A stretch of DNA of 64,000 bases from Roseiarcus sp050013915 (GTDB lineage Bacteria; Pseudomonadota; Alphaproteobacteria; Rhizobiales; Beijerinckiaceae): positions 1 through 64,000 of the forward strand of contig JBEKEI010000001.1 of assembly GCA_050013915.1 (NCBI GenBank). The letters run 5' to 3'. Below the pieces are notes generated by a model. That model was not told the origin of the DNA, did not search any database, and saw nothing but the letters and a program-made list of their open reading frames with translations. Shown one piece after another: positions 29,901-38,019 of the stretch (the first letter of the stretch is position 1; each line of letters begins with the position of its first letter). The position numbers were made by a program, and so were the translations under genes.

Positions 29901-30189
29901 TCTCGCGCCGCCGAACCGGCGCAAACTCACAGGCAAGCTGGAAGCGTGGCACGAGCTCGACTTCGCCGGCCTCCGCGACGCAGTGAAAAAGGCCTTCCAC
30001 GTCGAGATTCCGGTCCGGGAGCGCGGCGAATGGGAGGCCTGGCTCGCGCAGAATTCGGCGCAGGTTCACCGCCTTTCCGATGAGATCGCGACGGCCGAGC
30101 GCGAAATCGACGCCATCGTCTACCAGCTCTTCGATCTCACCGGCGGGGAGATCGCGCTCGTGGAGTCCTCGCTCTCCGGCCAGTCCTGA
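26944..30189 (+). CDS. Type IIG restriction-modification enzyme (Eco57I/N6-adenine methylase type)
   Basis: A single 1081-residue polypeptide that probably cuts and methylates its own site. N-terminal part: a PD-(D/E)XK-like nuclease signature with Asp115 (AVDVAIG) and Glu135-Leu-Lys137 (PFELKGPD). Middle: adenine methylase motif I DPACGSGAFLV at about 477, then GVDLNPESIEI, and motif IV NPPY at about 597. C-terminal third: a TaqI-like target-recognition region (FLRGEDIKRW, AYQPKLEVQKILWPHF). There is no separate methylase or specificity gene nearby. It lies just before a tRNA gene and may have been acquired by transfer. The recognition site is not readable. Confidence 0.9.
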   Translation: MELFAAAGIELPPSGAGRRGKRSLPRSLRVPLFNFKVVEKARTLSAFAPSVAMTRAAQDYARKIKNPKFLKQKETAVRPLFIQEILQTLLGYRPYDPAEPHTLRHEQSIRAGAVDVAIGRFNRPGAADEIVAPFELKGPDSDDLDRIMPGRGRSPVQQAWDYAIDAPGSRWVLVSNCLEIRLYGFGRGRDAYELFDLTRLDEPEEHARLWLVLSADRLLGGATDRLLRETDSAYKDITDELYRQYKGLRDRLIAFLTGSADGPNLPALAAIEPAQKLLDRILFIAFAQRTDLLPDRLLEDASKDQNKFVPQPIWMNFLALFRAVDRGNDRLAVWAYNGGLFARDPLADTVVLPDALAQDVAQLGQWDYRREVPVTVLGHIFEQSITDIEKLKAESKGEAPPLVSKRKREGVVYTPDMVTRFLVERTIGLTLEARRAALWAAHGMKEIGAGEAGPEPVREIAFWQAYLAALRDFTIVDPACGSGAFLVAAFDEMARRYRGTLGRLIELGVETGFDLFDEIVTRNLHGVDLNPESIEITRLALWLKTARRDHRLQNLEATIRCGDSLVDDPKFTDRPFDWPAAFPGVFARGGFDVVIGNPPYVRMEHLKTVKPYLEQHYVVAADRADLYAYFFERGVRLLKAGGRLGYISSSTFFRTGSGENLRVFLTDGVGVESVVDFGDLQLFEGVTTYPAILTLRKDETGQADDLSFLLVKDRLPEDLGRAFAQGARPMARARLGRGSWRFEDDPLARLREKIAAGRRTLGEVYGPPLYGIKTGLNKAFVIDRATRDRLVAADPNSAELLKPFLRGEDIKRWRVESEDLFLVDTPKGKVDITRYPAIRDWLLPFKPELEKRATRQEWWALQQAQLAYQPKLEVQKILWPHFQDQISFAADDDGKYLNNKCFFIPVADRSLLAVLNSSISSFQLFGIARPKRGGYIEAEAQYVAQLFLPERPSARSTRLAELAQICTDAARARFSLQAAFRHRLLDLAPPNRRKLTGKLEAWHELDFAGLRDAVKKAFHVEIPVRERGEWEAWLAQNSAQVHRLSDEIATAEREIDAIVYQLFDLTGGEIALVESSLSGQS

Positions 30190-30269
30190 GGACGCGCCCC
30201 GACCCGAAGCCTGGTGTTGCGCGCGCCCGCCATTTGCGTCTAATGCACCTCCCCGTCGCGCGCGGCGCC

Positions 30270-30345
30270 GGGCCGGTAGCTCAATGGTCAGAGCCGGCCG
30301 CTCATAACGGTCTGGTTGCAGGTTCAAGTCCTGCCCGGCCCACCA
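30270..30345 (+). tRNA. tRNA with CAU anticodon, probably tRNA-Ile2
   Basis: A complete 76-base cloverleaf with encoded CCA. Acceptor stem GGGCCGG/CCGGCCC, D stem GCTC/GAGC with an 8-base loop, anticodon stem GGCCG/CGGTC around CTCATAA, T stem GCAGG/CCTGC around TTCAAGT. The anticodon is CAU. The 8-base D loop and the arm following the anticodon resemble tRNA-Ile2 (whose C34 is converted to lysidine) more than elongator tRNA-Met, but the choice is not certain. Confidence 0.93.
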
Positions 30346-31079
30346 TGCTGTTCGGGGGTGCGCGAGCCATGGCCGCGATCGAGCGGCATAGCGGCGGTCG
30401 CGAGCCGAAATCGAAATAGTGCTTCCTGTAAATCAGAAATCATGCTATGGTGTCCGCGTTGGAAGAGGACTTCGAAGCGGAGCCGGCGCCGCGGATGCGG
30501 CGATGCGAACCGGGGCGACGGCGGCGATGGAGCAGAGACGAATGGCGCCACGAACGAACCAGCGTCGTCAACCGCGAGGATCGCCTCGGCGGGCGCTCGT
30601 CGACGTTGAAGACGGGCGCGCCACGGGAGGCGCGATTCGGTTTCAATTTGCTCGCAGACCCTTGAAATCCCGCGAAATCGCTAAAAAAAGATTTCCAGAA
30701 GTTTCAAAAACGAAAATCCGAGAAGCGCTCGCCGTCCTTCGAACCCGGGCGACGCCAGGGGATGGCGGGCCGATTGCGGCGCTCGGCTCAACGGCGCTCC
30801 GGCGACGACGGCGGAACGCTGCTCGGACTATCGGGGGCCTATCCCCGCCCGGGAGTTGCGGCAGGACGGCAAAGTTCGATCAGGCCCTTGATAGCGCTCG
30901 ATTGGAGGACGCGAAATGACTCTTCGCAGACGCTGGAATCAAGCACTTTCAGAGACTTTGACGGCCGTTCGGAAGCTGTTTGACCCTGAAACGGGTCGAT
31001 TGGCCGCCGATGTCGGGCGATCGGCGGTTCGCCGGCGGCGCCGATGACGGCGCCGCCGGTTCGAAGGCCGCCGTCCGGG
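30346..31079. other. Gene-free region after the tRNA
   Basis: About 730 bases with locally lower GC, notably around 30651-30730 where A runs occur. No frame has a good start, codon pattern or protein character. It may be decayed or inserted DNA beside the tRNA. I see no repeated tRNA 3' end here. Confidence 0.45.
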
Positions 31080-31511
31080 TCACGACCGCCGTGCGGCGAA
31101 AAACGCCTGCAGCAGAGCGGCCGCCTCGCGCTCGCGAATGGCCCCGTAGATCTCCGGCGCGTGATGGCATGTCGGCTGGCTGAAGAAGCGCGCGCCGTGC
31201 TCGACGCCCCCGCCCTTGGGATCGCCGGCCCCGTAATAGAGGCGGCGCAGCCGGGCGAAGGAAATCGCGCCCGCGCACATGGCGCAGGGCTCGAGCGTCA
31301 CGAACAGATCGCAATCGGCGAGCCGTTGCGAGCCACATTGGGCGGCGGCGGCGCGGATCGCGACGATCTCCGCATGGGCGGTCGGATCGTTGTCGGCGAT
31401 CGTGCGATTGCCGGCGCTGGCGAGAACCACGCCGTTGCGCACGATCGCGGCGCCGACCGGCACTTCGCCGCGCGCGCCGGCGGCGCGCGCCTCGTCGAAG
31501 GCGACGCTCAT
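31080..31511 (-). CDS. tadA: tRNA-specific adenosine deaminase TadA
   Basis: Makes inosine at position 34 of tRNA-Arg(ACG); essential in most bacteria. The 143-residue product has zinc motifs HAE at residues 46-48 and PCAMC at 75-79, the family GEVPVGAAIV near the start and an FFAARRS end. The ATG at 31511 gives the usual length; the frame continues open upstream but without protein character. It is divergent from the pseudouridine synthase gene. Confidence 0.95.
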   Translation of the reverse strand: MSVAFDEARAAGARGEVPVGAAIVRNGVVLASAGNRTIADNDPTAHAEIVAIRAAAAQCGSQRLADCDLFVTLEPCAMCAGAISFARLRRLYYGAGDPKGGGVEHGARFFSQPTCHHAPEIYGAIREREAAALLQAFFAARRS

Positions 31512-31658
31512 CGGGTCGGCCGCCGGGCCGCGCCGCTTCGGATCGATTTCGCCGCCCAATCGACAGGCTCCCGTTCGCGCCTGCGACCTGCTAGGACATG
31601 CCGAGATCTCTGGCAACCGGCCGGCCCACGCGCTGCGAAGCGCCTGACAGGAACGAAA

Positions 31659-33389
31659 ATGACCGAGAAGACCAGTCCGGGCGCGCCCGACGGGCGCCGT
31701 CGCCGCATCCTCGACGCGCCCGGCGTCGGGTCGAGCGAGAAGCGCGAGGGCCAGCGCGTCGCCAAGGTGATTGCGCGCGCCGGCCTGTGTTCGCGGCGCG
31801 ACGCCGAAGCCTGGATCGCCGAGGGGCGCGTCGTGGTCAACGGCGCCAGGCTCGACAGTCCCGCGTTCAACGTGTCGCCGAACGACGACGTGCGGGTCGA
31901 CGGCAAGCCGCTCGCGCCCCCCGAGCGCACGCGGCTGTTTCTCTACAACAAGCCGCGCGGTCTGGTGACGACCGCGCGCGATCCCGAGGGACGGCCGACC
32001 CTGTTCGAGCACCTGCCCGACGATCTGCCGCGGCTGATCGCCGTCGGGCGCCTCGACATCAACACCGAGGGGCTGATCCTGTTGACCAATGACGGCGGGC
32101 TCGCCCGGGTGCTCGAACTTCCCGCGACCGGCTGGCTGCGCCGATACCGCGTGCGCGCCCATGGCGAGATCGCCCAGGACCTGCTCGATCCCTTGAAGGA
32201 CGGGGTGACGATCGACGGCGTCGCCTACGCCGGCATCGAGGCGATCCTCGATCGCGCCCAGGGCTCCAACGTCTGGATGACGATCGGGCTGCGCGAAGGC
32301 AAGAACCGCGAGATCAAGAAGGTGCTCGATCATCTCGGCCTCGCCGTCAACCGGCTGATTCGCATCTCGTTCGGGCCGTTCCAGCTCGCCGATCTCGAGG
32401 AAGGCGCCGTCGCCGAGGTGCGCACGAGGGTGCTGCGCGACCAGCTCGGCGCCAAGCTCGCGCGCGAGGCCGGCGTCGATTTCGACGCCCCGGCGGTCGC
32501 CCACGGCGCGCCCGAGGCGCCCCAGGAGCGCCAGCCCCCGCGTGCGCCGGATCGCGGCGGCAGGATTCCCGCGCGCGCCGGCGGCCGGCCGCGCGCCGCC
32601 GCCGGCAGCGGGCGCAAGCCTGCCGCCGAGGGGTTCGAACAGCGCGAGGCGCGGGCGAAGGCCGATCCCAAGACGTCCTACGGCCCCAGGACGCGCAAGC
32701 ATGTCTCGACGCTGCGCGCCCAGAAGCAGGCGGACGCGACCGGGCCGCGCAAGCGCATCGAACGCGGCGCCGCCGTCGATCGCAAGGGGCGCGAGATCGA
32801 GGTCGAACGCCTGCTGCCGCCGATCGAGGAGGCGCGCCGCCGGGCGGCCGCCGCCGCGCGCGCCGAGCAACGCAAGGCGAGCGCCGGTCAGGGCCGGCCC
32901 GGCGGCCGCGGCTTCCGCGCCGGCGATCGAACCAGGCCGGCGCGCGAGACCGCGCCCGGTCGCGGCGCGCCCGAGGCCGAGGCGCCGGCGGCGCGCGCGC
33001 GGCCGTCCCGCTCCGGCGCGCCGCACAGCGAGCGAAAGCCGCGCCGCGAGAGCGATTTTTCCTACGGCCCGCGCCGCGACGGCGACCGGGCCGGCCGCCC
33101 GGGCGGGTCGTTCCGCAAAGGTCCGCCGCGCGAACGCGCTGCGGACGGCGAGCGACGCGGCGCGGCGCCGGCGGCGGCCAAGCCGTTCCGCGAGACGGCG
33201 ACGGGCCGCGGCCCGCGGGCGCGCGACGAGGCCAAACCGTTTCGCAAGGGGCCCGGCGGGGGCGCGCCGTACCGCGGCGCGTCCGGCAAGCGCGATGGGA
33301 ACAAGCCGTTTCGCAAAGGGCCGCCGCGCGACCGTTCCGGCGGCGCGACCGGCAAGCCGGGCGGCGCGCGGCCGCCACGGCGCCCCTAG
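31659..33389 (+). CDS. RluB-like 23S rRNA pseudouridine synthase with long basic tail
   Basis: Isomerises a uridine in 23S rRNA helix 93 region (RluB family). An S4 RNA-binding domain (RVAKVIARAGLCSRRDAEAWI) is followed by the synthase core with the catalytic Asp in VGRLDINTEGLILLTNDG and the family GLREGKNREIKKV. The core ends near residue 265. About 310 further residues are Arg/Gly/Pro/Ala-rich and disordered, with repeated FRKGP and SYGPR motifs. The start at 31659 has an AGGAACG site. rsmD follows after 3 bases, so rRNA modification genes are grouped. Confidence 0.93.
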   Translation: MTEKTSPGAPDGRRRRILDAPGVGSSEKREGQRVAKVIARAGLCSRRDAEAWIAEGRVVVNGARLDSPAFNVSPNDDVRVDGKPLAPPERTRLFLYNKPRGLVTTARDPEGRPTLFEHLPDDLPRLIAVGRLDINTEGLILLTNDGGLARVLELPATGWLRRYRVRAHGEIAQDLLDPLKDGVTIDGVAYAGIEAILDRAQGSNVWMTIGLREGKNREIKKVLDHLGLAVNRLIRISFGPFQLADLEEGAVAEVRTRVLRDQLGAKLAREAGVDFDAPAVAHGAPEAPQERQPPRAPDRGGRIPARAGGRPRAAAGSGRKPAAEGFEQREARAKADPKTSYGPRTRKHVSTLRAQKQADATGPRKRIERGAAVDRKGREIEVERLLPPIEEARRRAAAAARAEQRKASAGQGRPGGRGFRAGDRTRPARETAPGRGAPEAEAPAARARPSRSGAPHSERKPRRESDFSYGPRRDGDRAGRPGGSFRKGPPRERAADGERRGAAPAAAKPFRETATGRGPRARDEAKPFRKGPGGGAPYRGASGKRDGNKPFRKGPPRDRSGGATGKPGGARPPRRP

Positions 33390-33392
33390 GCC

Positions 33393-33989
33393 ATGCGCAT
33401 CGTCGGCGGCCGCCTGCGCGGCCGTGTCCTCAACGCGCCGGCCTCGCGCGCGATCCGGCCGACTTCGGAGCGTCTGCGCGAATCGATCTTCGACATTCTC
33501 GCCCATCGATTCGTCGGCGCCGTCGAGGATGCGCGGGCGATCGATCTGTTCGCCGGCTCCGGCGCGCTCGGCTGCGAGGCCCTGTCGCGCGGCGCCGCGT
33601 TCGTCCTGTTCGTCGACGACGGCGCCGAGGCGCGCGCGCTGCTGCGCGCCAATGTCGAGGCGCTCGGCCTCGGCGGCGTCACCCGCGTCTGGCGCGCCGA
33701 CGCGACCCGGCTCGGCGCCGCGCCGGCCGGCGCGCCGTTCACGCTCGCCTTCCTCGATCCGCCCTACGGCAGGAGTCTGGCGGGGCCTGCGCTCGCCGCC
33801 CTCGCGGCCGGCGGCTGGCTCGCCGAAGGCGCGCTGTGCGTGATCGAGGAGGACGCCAAGGCCGAGCTCGAAGCGTCGGAGGCGTTCGCGCTCCTGGACC
33901 AACGGACCTACGGCGACACGAAAATCATCTTCCTTCGGCGCGAAGGGTTCGGCCCCGGGGCTCGACCGCTGAACCCATCGCCTCAGTAG
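33393..33989 (+). CDS. rsmD: 16S rRNA (guanine966-N2)-methyltransferase
   Basis: Methylates G966 of 16S rRNA. The protein is 198 residues. It starts with the typical MRIVGGRLRGR and has RPTSERLRESIFDIL, the SAM motif DLFAGSGALGCEAL and the catalytic DPPYG. It starts 3 bases after the pseudouridine synthase stop. Its last 7 bases overlap the convergent MttB-family gene. Confidence 0.96.
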   Translation: MRIVGGRLRGRVLNAPASRAIRPTSERLRESIFDILAHRFVGAVEDARAIDLFAGSGALGCEALSRGAAFVLFVDDGAEARALLRANVEALGLGGVTRVWRADATRLGAAPAGAPFTLAFLDPPYGRSLAGPALAALAAGGWLAEGALCVIEEDAKAELEASEAFALLDQRTYGDTKIIFLRREGFGPGARPLNPSPQ

Positions 33990-35527
33990 GTCGCATCCGG
34001 CATCGCGGCGCAGCGCTGGTCGATGAACGCCCGCAGCGCCTCGTCCGCCGCCGGGTCGATCGGCGGCGGCTCGTATTCGGCGAGCATCTTCTTCCACAGC
34101 GCGTTGGCGCGCGTCGCCTCGTCCTTGCCGCCCTCTTCCTGCCATTGCTCGACTGAATTGTTGTCGGCGAGGCTGGAACGGTAGAAGGCCGATTCGAAAT
34201 TGGCCTGGGTGTGCGCGCAGCCGAGGAAATGGCCGCCCGGCTCGATCTGGCGGAAAGCCTCCATCGCCTGGCCGTTGTCCGAGAAGTCGACCCCTCTGGC
34301 GAGCACGTGCATCGCCCCAAGCTGGTCGAAATCCATGACGAATTTCTCATAGGACGCCGACAATCCGCCTTCCATCCAGCCGGCGGCGTGCAGGACGAAA
34401 TTCGTGCCCGCCAGGATCGTCGGCAGCAGCGTCTGGGCGCTCTCATAGGCAGCCTGCGCGTCCGGAATCTTGGAGGCGCACAGCGAGCCGCCGGTGCGGA
34501 ACGGCATGTTCATCCGCCGCGCGAGCTGCGCCGCCCCGTAGATCGCCAGCGTTGCCTCGGGCGTGCCGAAGGTCGGCGCGCCCGACTGCATCGACAGCGT
34601 CGACACGAAGGCGCCGAAGACGACCGGCGCGCCCGGCCGGGTCAGCTGGCAGAACGCCGTCCCGGCCATGACTTCGGCGAGCACCTGGGTCAGGGTCCCA
34701 GCGACCGTGACCGGGCTCATGGCGCCTGACAGGATGAACGGCGTGATGATGCAGGCCTGGTTGTTGCGCGCGTAGATCTCCGCGGCGCCGAGCATGCTCG
34801 AATCCCAGACGAGCGGCGAATTGGCGTTGATGAGGCTGGTGCAAACCGTGTTGCGCTGGATGAAATCGGCGCCGAACAGGATCTCGCACATCCTGACCGT
34901 GTCCTGCGCCCGTTCGGGCCGCGTCACCGAGCCCATGAACGGCTTGTCGGACAGCTTCATATGCGCATAGACCATTTCGAAATGGCGCTTGTTGACTGGC
35001 AGGTCGACCGGCTCGCAGACCGTGCCGCCGGAATGGTGGATGAACGGCGAGGCATAGGCGAGCTTCACGAAATTGCGGAAATCCTCGAGCGTGCCGTAGC
35101 GGCGGCCCCGGTCGAGATCGTGCACGAACGGCGAGCCGTAGTTGGGCGCGAACACCGTGTGCCGGCCGCCGATGACGACGTTGCGCTCGGGATTGCGCGC
35201 ATGCTGGACATATTGCGCCGGCGCGGTCGCGCAGAGCCGGCGCGCGAGCCCGCGCGGAAACCGGACGCGTTCGCCCGTGACGTCGCAGCCCGCCTCCTTC
35301 AGCAGCGCCAGGGCGGGCGGATGGCCGCGAAATTCGACGCCGATCTCCTGCAGCAGCGTGTCGGCGTTGCGCTCGATGATCGCGAGGCCCTCTTCGTCGA
35401 GCAGTTCGGTGACCGGAATGTTGCGCGTGATATAGGGGATATGCGCGACGAAGCGCTGGGCGCGGGCGGAACGGCGCGCCTCGCGTCCGCGACGGGCCTG
35501 CGGCGTGGCGAGGGGATCAGTCGACAT
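33983..35527 (-). CDS. MttB-family methyltransferase, non-pyrrolysine type
   Basis: A 514-residue protein of the trimethylamine methyltransferase superfamily. Blocks typical of the family are seen: FAPNYGSPFVHDL, IHHSGGTVCEPVDLP, CTSLINANSPLVWD and FVLHAAGWMEGGLSASYEKFVMD. There is no in-frame TAG, so it belongs to the branch without pyrrolysine, some of which demethylate glycine betaine or other quaternary amines using a corrinoid protein. No corrinoid protein gene is adjacent. The start at 35527 follows an AGGAG site. Confidence 0.88.
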   Translation of the reverse strand: MSTDPLATPQARRGREARRSARAQRFVAHIPYITRNIPVTELLDEEGLAIIERNADTLLQEIGVEFRGHPPALALLKEAGCDVTGERVRFPRGLARRLCATAPAQYVQHARNPERNVVIGGRHTVFAPNYGSPFVHDLDRGRRYGTLEDFRNFVKLAYASPFIHHSGGTVCEPVDLPVNKRHFEMVYAHMKLSDKPFMGSVTRPERAQDTVRMCEILFGADFIQRNTVCTSLINANSPLVWDSSMLGAAEIYARNNQACIITPFILSGAMSPVTVAGTLTQVLAEVMAGTAFCQLTRPGAPVVFGAFVSTLSMQSGAPTFGTPEATLAIYGAAQLARRMNMPFRTGGSLCASKIPDAQAAYESAQTLLPTILAGTNFVLHAAGWMEGGLSASYEKFVMDFDQLGAMHVLARGVDFSDNGQAMEAFRQIEPGGHFLGCAHTQANFESAFYRSSLADNNSVEQWQEEGGKDEATRANALWKKMLAEYEPPPIDPAADEALRAFIDQRCAAMPDATY

Positions 35528-35758
35528 CGGACGCTCCTGGCGGTCGGGACGCGCGCCGGCGCCGGCGCCGCGTCTGGCCCCGGCGAAACTGCGCCATTCC
35601 GCGGCGAAAATGAAGGACCAATTCCCGCCGCCGCCCGCTTGGCGCGGCGCGCGCGCCATGCCAGTCTCGGACGACGCGACGCGCAGCGCCGGCCCCATCC
35701 GGCTTGCGCGTCGGCGTCGCAGACCGCCGCGGGCGCGCTCGGCATCCCGGAGAGGAAC

Positions 35759-36496
35759 ATGGCCTCAGGCGCGATCATCGTCACCGGCGGCGGACGCGGC
35801 ATCGGCGCGGCCACCAGCCTGAAGCTCGCCCAGGCTGGCTATTCCGTCGCAGTCAACTACGCGGCCGACGAAGCGGCCGCCCAGGCGACGGTCGCGGCGA
35901 TCCAAGCGCGCGGGGGACGCGCCCGCGCGCTCCGCGCCGACGTCGCCGACGCGGCCGCGGTCGAGCGGATGTTCGACGACGCCGAGCGCGCGCTCGGGCC
36001 GCTCGCGGGCCTGGTCAACAACGCGGCCATGATCGGGCGCGCGGCGCGCATCGACGAGCAGGAGTCCGGCGACCTCGCACGCCTGTTCGCGGTCAACGTG
36101 ATCGGGACGATCCTGTGCGCCAAGGAGGCGGTCCGCCGGCTTTCGACCAGCCACGGCGGCAGGGGCGGTTCGATCGTCAACATTTCCTCGGTCGCCGCGC
36201 GGCTCGGCGGCCTCGCCGGCAACGTGCCCTATGCGGCGACGAAAGGGGCGATCGAAACCTTCACCCGCGGTCTAGCCACGGAAGTCGCGCGCGAGGGCGT
36301 CCGGGTCAACGCGGTCGCCCCTGGCATGACCGCGACCGACATGGCGAGCGAGGAAATGCGCGCGGCCGCCTTGCCCGGCATTCCGCTCGGCCGGGTCGGC
36401 GCGGCCGAAGACATCGCCGAAGGCGTCGTCTGGCTGATGTCGCCCGCCGCGGCCTATGCGACGGGAACGGTGCTGACGATTTCGGGCGGACGGTAA
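35759..36496 (+). CDS. Short-chain dehydrogenase/reductase
   Basis: NAD(P)-dependent oxidoreductase of 245 residues. The cofactor motif is TGGGRGIG near the start, then NNAA and the catalytic Ser (NISSVAARLGG), Tyr and Lys (YAATKGAIE). The end ATGTVLTISGGR is typical of FabG/glucose dehydrogenase-like members. GGAGAGGAAC precedes the ATG. It is divergent from the MttB-family gene; a shared pathway is possible but unproven. Confidence 0.9.
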   Translation: MASGAIIVTGGGRGIGAATSLKLAQAGYSVAVNYAADEAAAQATVAAIQARGGRARALRADVADAAAVERMFDDAERALGPLAGLVNNAAMIGRAARIDEQESGDLARLFAVNVIGTILCAKEAVRRLSTSHGGRGGSIVNISSVAARLGGLAGNVPYAATKGAIETFTRGLATEVAREGVRVNAVAPGMTATDMASEEMRAAALPGIPLGRVGAAEDIAEGVVWLMSPAAAYATGTVLTISGGR

Positions 36497-36669
36497 GCCG
36501 TGTCGCCTCGGTCTCATCCCGATCGGGCGACGCGATTGTGCCATCGCGCCGAGACGCCGAGATCGCCGCGCCGCCCACCTGCAAGGTCAGGCCTCCGACC
36601 GCGGACTCGGGGTCGGGCGCTCCGCTGACGGCGCTTGGCGGCGGAGACCCTGCGTGGCAGTCTTGGACG

Positions 36670-37359
36670 GTGTCGCGCGCGCAACGCCTCCTCGGTCTCA
36701 TCCAGCTTCTGCGCCGCCATCGCCGCCCGGTCGCGGGTGCGGCGCTGGCGCGCGAACTCGGCGTCAGCCTGCGCACGCTCTACCGCGACATCGCCTCGCT
36801 GCAGGCGCAGGGCGCCGACATCGCGGGCGCGGCGGGGCTGGGTTATGTGCTCCGGCCGGGTTTCACGCTGCCGCCGCTGATGTTCACCGGCGAAGAGATC
36901 GAGGCGCTGGCGCTGGGGTCGCGCTGGGTCGCCGCGCGTACGGATACGCCGATGGCGGGCGCCGCGCGCGACGCGCTCGCCAAGATCGCCGCCGTCCTGC
37001 CGCGGGAGCTCGGCGACCTCCTCGATTCCTCGGCCCTGCTGATCGGACCGGGACACGCGATCACGGCGGGCGAGGCTGGCTTGGCGACCATTCGGCAGGC
37101 GATTCGCGCCGAACACAAGCTCGAAATCGCTTATGCCGACAGCGCCGGCGCTCAGACGCGGCGCATTATCTGGCCCTTCGCGCTCGCCTTCTTCGATCGC
37201 GCGCGCGTCGTCGTCGCCTGGTGCGAGACCCGCGCCGCGTTCCGGCATTTCCGGGCCGACCGGATCGGCGAGCTTACGCCGATCGCGGAGCGTTATCCGC
37301 GCCGCCGGCTGGCGCTGATCAGGGAGTGGCGCGAGGCGGAGGGAATCGGCGAAGGCTGA
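36670..37359 (+). CDS. WYL-domain transcriptional regulator (YafY type)
   Basis: A 229-residue helix-turn-helix regulator. The N-terminal HTH is RAQRLLGLIQLLRRHRRPVAGAALARELGVSLRTLYRDIASLQ; the C-terminal WYL-type ligand domain contains RRIIWPFALAFFDRARVVVAWCETRAAFRHF, in which the WYL residues are degenerate. The GTG at 36670 was taken because it gives the family N-terminus; no strong ribosome site is seen. The VOC gene 64 bases downstream is a frequent companion and probable target. Confidence 0.85.
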   Translation: MSRAQRLLGLIQLLRRHRRPVAGAALARELGVSLRTLYRDIASLQAQGADIAGAAGLGYVLRPGFTLPPLMFTGEEIEALALGSRWVAARTDTPMAGAARDALAKIAAVLPRELGDLLDSSALLIGPGHAITAGEAGLATIRQAIRAEHKLEIAYADSAGAQTRRIIWPFALAFFDRARVVVAWCETRAAFRHFRADRIGELTPIAERYPRRRLALIREWREAEGIGEG

Positions 37360-37423
37360 CCGCTGCTGACGGATCCTGACGCGCCGCGGCGGTATCGATG
37401 GCCCGGTCCAACAGGAGCCTGCC

Positions 37424-37792
37424 ATGACCGACATCAACTTCATCCTTCTCCACGTCGACAGCCCGAAGCAGAGCGAGGCGCTCTACGCCAATCTCTTAGG
37501 CCGTCCCGCCGTCGAGTCCTCGCCGACCTTCGCGATGTTCGCGATGTCGTCGGGCCTCATGCTCGGACTCTGGGGCCGCGCGGGCGTCAAGCCGCCGCCC
37601 GAGGCGCCGGGCGGCGGCGAGATCGCTTTCGCCGTCGACGGCGACGGCGCGGTCGATGCGCGTTGCGCCGAGTGGCGGATGCGCGGCCTCGACATCATCC
37701 AGGAGCCGACCAACATGGAATTCGGGCGCACCTTCGTCGCGCGCGATCCCGACGGTCATCGGTTGCGCGTGTTCTCGCCGGCGCTCGCGTGA
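37424..37792 (+). CDS. VOC-family (glyoxalase-like) protein
   Basis: A 122-residue protein of the vicinal oxygen chelate fold. The first beta-alpha-beta unit is NFILLHVDSPKQSEALYANLLGRPAVE and the second ends DPDGHRLRVFSPA. Members include glyoxalases, dioxygenases and antibiotic-binding proteins. The placement after a WYL regulator suggests an inducible detoxification protein; the substrate is unknown. Confidence 0.85.
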   Translation: MTDINFILLHVDSPKQSEALYANLLGRPAVESSPTFAMFAMSSGLMLGLWGRAGVKPPPEAPGGGEIAFAVDGDGAVDARCAEWRMRGLDIIQEPTNMEFGRTFVARDPDGHRLRVFSPALA

Positions 37793-37826
37793 ACCCGTGC
37801 GGGAAAGCCACGCTACGCGATTCTGT

Positions 37827-37910
37827 CCCGGCGGCGGAACTGTTCGCGCGCCGCCGGGTTTAGCCCCGGCGGCGGAACTGTTCGCGCGCCGCCGGGTTTA
37901 GCCCCGGCGG
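37827..37910. repeat. 38-bp tandem repeat, 2.2 copies, each a hairpin
   Basis: Two identical 38-bp units (37827-37864, 37865-37902) plus 8 bases of a third. Each contains a perfect 10-bp inverted repeat, CCCGGCGGCG and its complement, around a 12-base loop, followed by TTTAG. The array lies downstream of the VOC gene and 110 bases from the convergent mutL end. It could act as a transcription end or be a REP-like element. Confidence 0.9.
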
Positions 37911-38019
37911 TTGCGCGGCGAATCAAGCCTCGACGCGGAAAGGGAGCATGTCTCATGCAAGGGATGGCGAAGCCGCACTGGCTCTCCGATCGATCCGGCG
38001 CGCCGCGGAACGGCCCGGC

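Noticed and set aside
30270..30345. Elongator tRNA-Met.
   Set aside because: The anticodon fits, but the 8-base D loop and the arm after the anticodon resemble tRNA-Ile2 better; kept as a second possibility.
30419..30919. A plus-strand frame after the tRNA.
   Set aside because: Low-complexity Arg-rich translation, no ribosome site, weak codon pattern.
33983..35527. Pyrrolysine-containing trimethylamine methyltransferase.
   Set aside because: The frame has no internal TAG read through, and no pyl genes or corrinoid partner are nearby.
37827..37910. Possible CRISPR array.
   Set aside because: The units are directly tandem with no spacers and there are no cas genes.
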